Assembly (NCBI GenBank): GCA_041675165.1
Contig: JBAYUI010000012.1
Coordinates: 1-38,661, forward strand
DNA from: CAIKZD01 sp041675165
GTDB taxonomy: Bacteria > Patescibacteriota > Minisyncoccia > Moranbacterales > UBA2206
DNA length: 38,661 nucleotides
Reading direction: 5' to 3'
In this document: piece after piece, positions 31,613 to 38,661 of the stretch
Layout: the number at the start of each line of letters is the position of its first letter
Numbering within the stretch: the stretch's first letter is position 1
Translations under genes and position numbers: made by a program
Notes under the pieces: generated by a model
What the model was told of the DNA's origin: nothing
Seen by the model: the letters and a program-made list of their open reading frames with translations, nothing else
Databases searched by the model: none

Positions 31613-32857
31613 CTATTTAGCAGCGGCTGTGGCAACAGCATCCGAAAGCGAAATCACCATTCCTTCTTCCAGGCCGCTGGTAATTTCCACTTGCGACCCG
31701 CTCTTAAGACCGGTTTTGACCGAGACATATTCGTAAACTCGTTTTCCCTTCGAATCAGTTTTTGACACCTGCACTCCCTTTGCGTTCTGATACGGTTTCA
31801 AGGCCTTGCTCGGAACGACAATTACATTTTCCCGAGAGCTTGTTTCCACCGTGACATTGGCCGTCATTTTAGGCAGCATTCTTTCGTCTTGATCAATAAC
31901 GGAAAGATACGCATTATAAGTAATCACACCCGACTCTTCCACTCCAAAATCATCTATTTTTTCAACTATTCCTGAATATTCCTTGTCTGAAATGGCATCA
32001 AATTTGATCGTGGCTTTTTGCCCCAAAGCAATCTTGGATCTTTCCATTTCATTAATGCCAATTTTCACCGAATATCCGGAAAGATCACCAATGACCAGAA
32101 CGGGAGAGGCAATCGTAGTGGATGTCACGGTGATATCAGAAAAATAAACAACATCACCAACTCGGACGGACAGATTGCTGACTGTTCCGGCAACCTGCGC
32201 TTTAATAGTGGCATTTTGTGTAGCATCATAGGAAAGCTTAGCTGCAGTTACACTAGCCTGGCTAGCGCTAATTGCGCTTTCAGCATCATCATATTTCTTT
32301 TGCGAGGCAGAAAGAGCGCTCTCTTTGGCGGCTATAGCTTGTTTCAAGGCCGTTTTTTCTTTGGAAGTATAATCATCATTAGTTTGCGGATTTTCATCGT
32401 TATGTTTTTGATATTCACGATCAACTTTGGCGTCCGTCAAAGATTTTTTATCGCTCAGCACTTGAGTATAAGCACTTTCTTTATCTTGTTGAGATTTTTT
32501 CAAATTGTTAAGAGCCGTCAAATAGCTCGCATAAGCTGTCGCCTCTTCTTGGTCAGTACTGGTCGATTTCACTGTGAACAATTTTTGTCCAGCTTGGACC
32601 GAATCACCATTTTTCACGTAAAGGTCCTGGACCACTCCGTTCGAGGTGGAATAAACGCTTACCTGCGCGGCCTGAACGTTGCCCGTTTCCATGATAGTTT
32701 CGGTGATATTTCCTCTACCGACAGTATATGTTTCGATTTGATCGGCCTTTTTTCTGAAAAAGAAGAACCAGACCGAAAAAAGGATAGCCGCCAAAACCAA
32801 TGCTGAAATAAATTTCCTTGTCCCTGAAGACGTCATTTTCTTAAATAGTTTTTTCAT
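31613..32857 (-). CDS. MacA/HlyD-type adaptor (periplasmic) subunit
   Basis: 414 residues. N-terminal anchor helix (about 16-34, ending FFFFRKK), then biotinyl-lipoyl half GNVQAAQVSVYSTSNGVVQD, a long coiled-coil hairpin (about 105-215; LNNLKKSQQDKESAYTQVLS and AAKESALSASQKKYDDAESA), second lipoyl half, and beta-barrel regions (MTANVTVETSSRENVIVVPS). The ending CDS is directly before the ATPase gene. It connects the permease with the outside. Cargo unknown. Confidence 0.9.
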   Translation of the reverse strand: MKKLFKKMTSSGTRKFISALVLAAILFSVWFFFFRKKADQIETYTVGRGNITETIMETGNVQAAQVSVYSTSNGVVQDLYVKNGDSVQAGQKLFTVKSTSTDQEEATAYASYLTALNNLKKSQQDKESAYTQVLSDKKSLTDAKVDREYQKHNDENPQTNDDYTSKEKTALKQAIAAKESALSASQKKYDDAESAISASQASVTAAKLSYDATQNATIKAQVAGTVSNLSVRVGDVVYFSDITVTSTTIASPVLVIGDLSGYSVKIGINEMERSKIALGQKATIKFDAISDKEYSGIVEKIDDFGVEESGVITYNAYLSVIDQDERMLPKMTANVTVETSSRENVIVVPSKALKPYQNAKGVQVSKTDSKGKRVYEYVSVKTGLKSGSQVEITSGLEEGMVISLSDAVATAAAK

Positions 32858-32880
32858 AATATGAAATTACAAATAATGAA

Positions 32881-33333
32881 TTATTCCCTATTTTCCTCTA
32901 TCTTTTTCAACACTTTTTTGTGGATCCTGACCATTTGTTCAATATCATTAGTAGTCATATATCTGGTGACAAAATCGATATCTTTGACCTGTTTCTTTTT
33001 GAATCTTTCAAGATATTGTTCTCCTTTTTTGGTAAGAAACACCAAAACAGATCGTCGATCGCCAGGATCCGATTCCCTGTCTATCAGCTTCAGCGCAAAA
33101 AGCCTGTCCGTTAGCTGCGATGTGGCCGAAAAAGATATGACAAGATACTCCGAAAGACTGCGGACGGGCGCGCCCGGGTTTCTCTTCACATAATCCAGCG
33201 CTTGAACCTGAAGCGGTGTAATGCCGGGGGCTTCCGATCCTTTGCCGGAAATTTTTTCTGAAAATTTTCTCATTGTTTCCACCAATTGGATGAATTCCAA
33301 GAAAAGAATCTGTTTTTTTGTAGGCATAAGCAT
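32881..33333 (-). CDS. MarR family transcription regulator
   Basis: 150 residues, typical length. Winged helix: LQVQALDYVKRNPGAPVRSL (helix 2-3), SATSQLTDRLFALKLIDRES (recognition helix), and the wing DPGDRRSVLVFLTKKGEQYL with the conserved DxRxxxxxLT. MarR regulators answer to small phenolic or oxidising compounds. It starts the export operon (23 nt before the adaptor gene) and probably represses it. A spaced inverted repeat ACTTAAT/ATTAAGT lies just upstream (33337-33369). Confidence 0.9.
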   Translation of the reverse strand: MLMPTKKQILFLEFIQLVETMRKFSEKISGKGSEAPGITPLQVQALDYVKRNPGAPVRSLSEYLVISFSATSQLTDRLFALKLIDRESDPGDRRSVLVFLTKKGEQYLERFKKKQVKDIDFVTRYMTTNDIEQMVRIHKKVLKKIEENRE

Positions 33334-33336
33334 AAT

Positions 33337-33369
33337 ACTTAATTACATTAATAGTTTATGCCATTAAGT
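33337..33369. promoter_or_regulatory. Possible MarR operator
   Basis: ACTTAAT and ATTAAGT are separated by 19 nt directly upstream of the marR start; a second small palindrome TTAAT-TAC-ATTAA overlaps. Its position suits autorepression, but AT-rich repeats arise easily by chance here. Confidence 0.3.
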
Positions 33370-33411
33370 AAATTATGTCAAGCGGGATTTCCCTCACGCA
33401 AAAACCGCAAC

Positions 33412-33442
33412 AAAAAGAGGAGGATTGAACCCCCTCTTTTTT
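33412..33442. terminator. Bidirectional terminator
   Basis: AAAAAGAGGAGG pairs with CCCCCTCTTTTTT (ATTGAA loop), T-rich on both sides. 17 nt after the stop at 33460. Confidence 0.8.
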
Positions 33443-33459
33443 CTAGCCGGAAAATTTTC

Positions 33460-33888
33460 CTACATGCGGTCACATTTTCCGTCCGCATTGGCATCGATGA
33501 AATTTCCACTTCTATTTTGCCCTCTTTGCCCATTGTTCATCCCCTTATTCTGTCCATCCTTGCCGCCTTGCCCCAAACCAAGTCCTTGACGGATCTGGTT
33601 AGCTTCATCAGTCTTGCCTTCTTCCATCAATCGGTGCATTTCGGAAAAGCGATTGAAATTCCCCTCATTAACAACTTCAGTAACCCGACCTCTCCCATTC
33701 ATCAGCTCCTTCCAAGCATTATAGTCATTATTCTCAAAAGCCTTTTCCATTTGCGCGTGCCTTTCCGGCGTATAATTCGGACCTTTTTGACTGACATCTC
33801 CTTGATAAGCGAACACTCCCGTTGAATAGGCTGTCACCCCCACAATCGCCAAACCGAGAACTCCCAACGCAATACCCTTTTTTAACAT
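33460..33888 (-). CDS. Secreted Asn/Gly-rich protein with a DxNxDGxCD end
   Basis: 142 residues. Signal-type N-terminus (KKGIALGVLGLAIVGVTAYS). The middle has helical segments (RHAQMEKAFENNDYNAWKEL, FSEMHRLMEEGKTDEANQIR). The end is rich in Gly, Asn and Gln and closes with NFIDANADGKCDRM, like a single calcium-binding EF-hand/dockerin-type loop. A copy of this end lies at 25866. The neighbouring membrane protein at 33954 has a similar Gly/Asn-rich tail. It is probably part of the ECF sigma regulon. Confidence 0.7.
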   Translation of the reverse strand: MLKKGIALGVLGLAIVGVTAYSTGVFAYQGDVSQKGPNYTPERHAQMEKAFENNDYNAWKELMNGRGRVTEVVNEGNFNRFSEMHRLMEEGKTDEANQIRQGLGLGQGGKDGQNKGMNNGQRGQNRSGNFIDANADGKCDRM

Positions 33889-33953
33889 AGTTTTTCTAAT
33901 TATGAATTATTTTTTGCTAGCACTATATATAACGGATGCCTTTGGAAAAGTTT

Positions 33954-34730
33954 TCATTTTTGATTTCCTCGCGTCAGACCCCCGCCATTGCCACCATTAT
34001 TCATCATTTTCCCGCCTTGGCCATTACCCATTCCCTTGCCCGACCAAGGACGGATTTCAAGAGCCTTAAAATTATTTCCAGCAGTTTCTTCCCCGATCAA
34101 TTTTATCATTGCGCCCTTAGAAAGACTGGCTGCCGGCTTGACCAATGTTTTCTCGTCAATATTAACATTCCAATCATTGCCGTTCAAATCATTGATTTCC
34201 AATTTTTTCTCAGCAGCTGAAATGATTGTTCCCGCCAGAAACCCTTTTGTCGGTTGCATCCATTGAGATTCTTTCGTGATCACCATATGCTGGCTGTAGA
34301 AAGGGACTTCTTTCACTAACTCCGAATTGAACCTGCTTCCCGAACCGGAAAGCGCAATTATGCCCCCAAGGAGACCCACTCCTCCGAAAATCATTAACAT
34401 TATCTTCGGCCAGCTGTAGCGATAACCTGTCTCAGTCCTGCGAATTTCTAAAAAAGCAGTCGCTAAAAAGATGCCACTACAAATTATCCAAAAATATGGC
34501 AGGATCGATAGGATATATGAAAATTTGTGCTGATGCGTGAAATGATACAAATCCCAATCTAAATTCCTACCATTGTCCAGCATGACAGCGAAAGAGAGGG
34601 CTGCTAAGATCAAAATGGTTGCGAAAATCAGCCACAACCCATATTTTCTCAACAGATATTTCCATTTCGGCTCAGGCACGATATGCTCTTTTTCTATTCT
34701 TGCAATCGTGTCTTGGATTAAATCTTTCAT
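33954..34730 (-). CDS. Membrane protein, putative anti-sigma factor
   Basis: 258 residues, 4 nt after the sigma factor gene (coupled). Short cytoplasmic N-terminus (MKDLIQDTIARIEKEHIVPE), three hydrophobic helices (about 31-51, 73-95, 109-128), then an extracytoplasmic domain of about 130 residues and a Gly/Asn-rich tail (GNGQGGKMMNNGGNGGG). This organisation and position suit an anti-sigma factor, but I see no ZAS-type zinc motif, so the role is inferred from location only. Confidence 0.65.
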   Translation of the reverse strand: MKDLIQDTIARIEKEHIVPEPKWKYLLRKYGLWLIFATILILAALSFAVMLDNGRNLDWDLYHFTHQHKFSYILSILPYFWIICSGIFLATAFLEIRRTETGYRYSWPKIMLMIFGGVGLLGGIIALSGSGSRFNSELVKEVPFYSQHMVITKESQWMQPTKGFLAGTIISAAEKKLEINDLNGNDWNVNIDEKTLVKPAASLSKGAMIKLIGEETAGNNFKALEIRPWSGKGMGNGQGGKMMNNGGNGGGLTRGNQK

Positions 34731-34734
34731 ATTA

Positions 34735-35328
34735 TTAAAAACAATTAATATTTTTTTTCTTCATTTTTTTAATCAGTATTTTTTTTCCTCGCCTGATGAG
34801 TGTCGCAACTGTTCCTTTCGGTTTTTTCAAGATATCCATAATCTCCTCGTATTCTTTGTCTTCAATGAAACGCAACACCAAAACTTCTTTATACACCAGT
34901 GGGATTTCTTGAATGCATCCACTTATTTTTTCCACACAATCCTTATCCATAATATCCTTTTCCATATGCACGCTGGCTTTGATTATCTTTTCCCATTCAT
35001 AATCTTCCAAAGCATTTGTTTGCGGACGAGCATTGGTCCTGCGAAAATGGTCAATGACGTGATTGTGGGCGATGCGATATGCCCAACTGGAAAATTTCAA
35101 AGCTTCATCATATTCGTTCAGTTTCTGATAAATCTTAATGAACACCTCCTGCAGCAAATCATCAATATCATCCTTAGGAAGCTGAGAAAATCTGCGGATA
35201 TAATGAAAAAGCGGTCCTTGATACCGTTTCATCAAAATCCCGAACACTTCCGGCTTTGTTTTTGCCAATTCAATCAAATCGGCATCCGAATGGACTTTTT
35301 CTTCTAGCATAGGTATATAGTAACACAT
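34735..35328 (-). CDS. ECF-type RNA polymerase sigma factor
   Basis: 197 residues. Region 2: FGILMKRYQGPLFHYIRRFS, DIDDLLQEVFIKIYQKLNEY, FSSWAYRIAHNHVIDHFRR (regions 2.1-2.4). Region 4: IQEIPLVYKEVLVLRFIEDK, YEEIMDILKKPKGTVATLIR (helix-turn-helix), RRGKKIL. Typical extracytoplasmic-function architecture without regions 1 and 3. It leads an operon with the membrane protein at 33954. An ATG at 35310 is an alternative start. Confidence 0.93.
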   Translation of the reverse strand: MCYYIPMLEEKVHSDADLIELAKTKPEVFGILMKRYQGPLFHYIRRFSQLPKDDIDDLLQEVFIKIYQKLNEYDEALKFSSWAYRIAHNHVIDHFRRTNARPQTNALEDYEWEKIIKASVHMEKDIMDKDCVEKISGCIQEIPLVYKEVLVLRFIEDKEYEEIMDILKKPKGTVATLIRRGKKILIKKMKKKNINCF

Positions 35329-35376
35329 TTAATACAGATTTTAGACTTTTTGTTTTCGCTATATTCTTCCTTATGC

Positions 35377-35400
35377 GCAAAAAACCGCCAAAAGTGGCGG
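35377..35400 (-). terminator. Terminator of the zf-TFIIB gene
   Basis: CCGCC-AAAAGT-GGCGG with TTTTTTG following on the minus strand; 22 nt after the stop at 35423. Confidence 0.85.
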
Positions 35401-35422
35401 CTCTTGCAAACTGAGCGAAAAA

Positions 35423-35719
35423 TTAAAAATCAAACAGCTCCCCCAGTAGTCCTTCTTTTTTCCTTTTTCCTCCATAACCGTAGCCTTGTTTAGCATGGTG
35501 GTCGTTATGCTCATCATAATGCCCTCGTTGATCATTGCTCACCGGCATTCCTTGATGCCTCTCTGGAGTGGAAACGGGCGCGCCAACTGTCGATTTTTCA
35601 ATAACTTTATCAAGCTCTCCTCGATCAAGCCACACCCCGCGACACTTGGGGCAATAGTCGATCTCCACCCCCTGTCGCTCCATCATTTGCAAATCCACTT
35701 CACACAACGGACATTTCAT
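35423..35719 (-). CDS. zf-TFIIB family zinc-ribbon protein
   Basis: 98 residues. N-terminal CPLCEVDLQMMERQGVEIDY then CPKCRGVWLDRGELDKVI is the zf-TFIIB pattern (CPxC..G..IDxCPxCxGiWLDxGEL). The rest is a polar tail rich in His, Asp and Gly (DEHNDHHAKQGYGYGGKRKK). Role unknown. It has a separate terminator. Confidence 0.9.
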   Translation of the reverse strand: MKCPLCEVDLQMMERQGVEIDYCPKCRGVWLDRGELDKVIEKSTVGAPVSTPERHQGMPVSNDQRGHYDEHNDHHAKQGYGYGGKRKKEGLLGELFDF

Positions 35720-35835
35720 ATTTTTTTATTTAAATAATTAAGACTTAATCAATAACTATTCTTTTTACGCACAGTTATGCTACAAGCAATGCTCCGATTA
35801 ACTTTCACTCGCGGGAACAGGATATTTTCCCACCC

Positions 35836-35862
35836 AAAAACCGCCCTTAAGAGGCGGGGTTT
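35836..35862. terminator. Terminator-like hairpin without adjacent gene end
   Basis: AAAAACCGCC-CTTAAGA-GGCGGGGTTT; the flanks match the other AAAACCGCC terminators. On the minus strand it lies after the stronger terminator's gene, 90 nt downstream of the 35953 stop. Confidence 0.6.
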
Positions 35863-35875
35863 GGAAAATTTTTGG

Positions 35876-35912
35876 AAAAATAAAAACAAGGAGCCAGCGT
35901 TTTGCCGACTCC
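35876..35912 (-). terminator. Terminator of the 36625-35953 operon
   Basis: GGAGTCGGC pairs with GCTGGCTCC (nine pairs, two G-U) and TTGTTTTTATTTTT follows on the minus strand. Confidence 0.8.
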
Positions 35913-35952
35913 CCTGTTGTGTCTTCAACTTTTTGAAATTATCCTCCTTTCT

Positions 35953-36408
35953 TTATTCCCTGTAGGGAAATCCGTCCACGCATTTCCCGTGATAATCGTC
36001 TGCGTGCTTGTCGCACACATCCACTTCATCTACCGTTCCCCAGGTATTCACCATAATACGCTTTGTTCTGAGTTCTTCACAATCCCGATGCATACAAGGC
36101 TCTTTTGTATTAACAGCATCCTTGAAGAAACGTATTCTTAAAAAAGAATCTTTCCTGAATAAAGCTTTTGCCCTGTTCTCCGGGGTGAATTCTTCATCCT
36201 CCCGCAAGATTTCCCTCAGAAAATAAATGATCCCATCCCTCGGCTTGAATGGCGAGCGAGCAATTCTTATCTCGTAATGCTCGGCAAAGCGAACCCCGAT
36301 AGGAAGTTTTGCATCTTTTCTTTTGCGTATATTCGCCACTTCCCCTTGCAAGCCCTTAAGCCAATGATCTTCCTCTATGACCGTAACAACACTTCCGATT
36401 TTCAGCAT
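35953..36408 (-). CDS. Unknown protein with Cys/His-rich end
   Basis: 151 residues. The N-terminus (MLKIGSVVTVIEEDHWLKGL, then QGEVANIRKRKD) looks like a small SH3-like or KOW-type beta barrel. The end has CMHRDC, a spaced C-x2-H in VCDKHAD, and C in GKCVDG, possibly a zinc site. The start is set by GGGAGGATACAG. 16 nt after the 36425 gene, so co-transcribed. No family recognised. Confidence 0.65.
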   Translation of the reverse strand: MLKIGSVVTVIEEDHWLKGLQGEVANIRKRKDAKLPIGVRFAEHYEIRIARSPFKPRDGIIYFLREILREDEEFTPENRAKALFRKDSFLRIRFFKDAVNTKEPCMHRDCEELRTKRIMVNTWGTVDEVDVCDKHADDYHGKCVDGFPYRE

Positions 36409-36424
36409 CTGTATCCTCCCGTCA

Positions 36425-36625
36425 TTATTTGAATTTATTTCTCATTCCTTCGCCAATGATTTCGGAAATAACTGACGCGCCACCAGCAATGGAAAGTTTG
36501 CCCTCTTCATCCACCTCCAAATAGACGCAGGTCAACCCAAGACTGGCAGGAACTATTAATTGCACCTCATCGCCATGCTCCAATTCAATCACTTCACATG
36601 AACCATTTTTTTCTCTAATTTTCAT
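36425..36625 (-). CDS. Small unknown protein
   Basis: 66 residues, beta-rich (EVIELEHGDEVQLIVPASLG, CVYLEVDEEGKLSIAGG) with an alpha end. The start is set by AAGGAGG 10 nt upstream. First gene of a two-gene operon. No family recognised. Confidence 0.65.
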   Translation of the reverse strand: MKIREKNGSCEVIELEHGDEVQLIVPASLGLTCVYLEVDEEGKLSIAGGASVISEIIGEGMRNKFK

Positions 36626-37088
36626 TATTTCATTCCTCCTTTCTACTATTCAGTTTTAAGAGTACAAAAACTACCCATCTTCTCAATAAAATATCTTAGC
36701 GCAAATCACTATAAAAGTCAAAAGAAAATTTCCCACACAAAAACCACCCTTAGGAGGTGGCTTTTGTAACCTGCAGCATTACTAAAAGTAATGTTACATT
36801 TATAGTAGAATAATTTTGAAGTTATTCACTAAGTTTTGGAGAGAATTAAATCCAAAACTTAATGAATACCTTTTTCAATTTTCACAATCTTATGCGATTA
36901 GTCCTAGAGTCTACGTGAGCTGTACAAAACCCACTGGAGATTATAGCTCTCCTGGGGCATTGGCGTTACCCGTCGTCCGAGGACGACAGGTTCGACCGCC
37001 GTGACAATGACCATATTACTCATCCTTGTCCCATGACAGGACGCGGACTTCACGAGGAATATTCTGGGTCATTATCAGTTCTCCCTAG
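36626..37088. other. Stretch without genes between the 16S 3' end and the small operon
   Basis: 463 nt downstream of 16S on the minus strand. Holds hairpins only: GTCGTCC-GA-GGACGAC (about 36973-36988), TGACAATGACC with GGTCATTATCA further on, and a terminator at 36739-36766. I see no tRNA cloverleaf and no start of 23S, so this is the 16S trailer. Confidence 0.6.
36739..36766 (-). terminator. Terminator after the 16S trailer
   Basis: CCACC-CTTAGGA-GGTGG; minus strand ends GGTGGTTTTTGTGTG. Last member of the AAAACCGCC-like family, here with CCACC arms. Confidence 0.7.

Positions 37089-38661
<1,573 letters not shown>

Noticed and set aside
36940..37020. Possible tRNA in the 16S trailer (GGTTCGA seen)
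   Set aside because: The flanking bases do not form a T-arm, and no acceptor or anticodon stem can be drawn on either strand.

Overview
The window looks like a chromosomal segment of a small-genome Patescibacteria (Candidate Phyla Radiation) bacterium, probably Parcubacteria-like. The 16S rRNA gene at the right edge carries substitutions in otherwise universal segments (GCAGCAGCGG in the 515 region, GAATAGACGGGGAT near 920) and a stem insertion of about 100 nt. UGA is used as a stop (purC, the MFS gene), so the standard bacterial code 11 fits and the recoded Gracilibacteria code does not. Almost every gene lies on the minus strand; only a metallophosphoesterase and a small Cys-rich protein lie on the plus strand. 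Placement is my inference from the sequence; no database search was possible.

Layout by position. 1-2000: the start of an unknown protein and a P1B-type metal ATPase with an abnormal membrane motif. 2089-6533: metallophosphoesterase, AI-2E family permease, a small secreted protein, purC and a PAP2 phosphatase. 6560-11290: an accessory stretch with a small Cys-rich protein, a secreted caspase-like protease, TspO, a RhuM-Fic fusion, a frame-broken alpha/beta hydrolase and a DUF1294 protein, dotted with two families of short palindromic repeats. 11304-20300: a type I restriction-modification operon in the order hsdM (split in two frames), AAA/OLD-like ATPase, Abi_C-type HEPN protein, hsdS with a 12-bp tandem repeat, KilA-N protein, hsdR. 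20338-23341: a small membrane protein, an AbrB-like protein plus radC, a three-gene operon of unknown function and a deleted rhuM pseudogene. 23465-28681: an MFS transporter behind a small self-contained transcription unit, a multi-pass membrane protein and a P2-type cation ATPase. 28845-35328: a two-domain secreted protein, a marR-macA-ATPase-permease export operon, and an ECF sigma factor with a membrane partner and a secreted Asn/Gly-rich protein. 35423-36625: small Zn-binding and unknown proteins. 37089-38661: 16S rRNA without a 23S gene behind it.

Working together: the hsd operon is the most interesting system. An ATPase and a putative RNase toxin are embedded between M and S, which recalls the logic of PrrC (an ATPase/HEPN anticodon nuclease guarding a type I enzyme) but here as two separate genes. 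The specificity subunit has a slippage-prone linker, and three palindromes with related arms flank or lie inside the KilA-N gene. Gene expression seems to use two modes: extended -10 promoters (TGnTATAAT) lying so close to the ATG that mRNAs are leaderless or nearly so, and genes with strong AGGAGG Shine-Dalgarno sites matching the intact anti-SD of the 16S gene. Two genes (hsdM and the hydrolase) are broken by single frame changes; one sits exactly on an A AAA AAG slippery heptamer.
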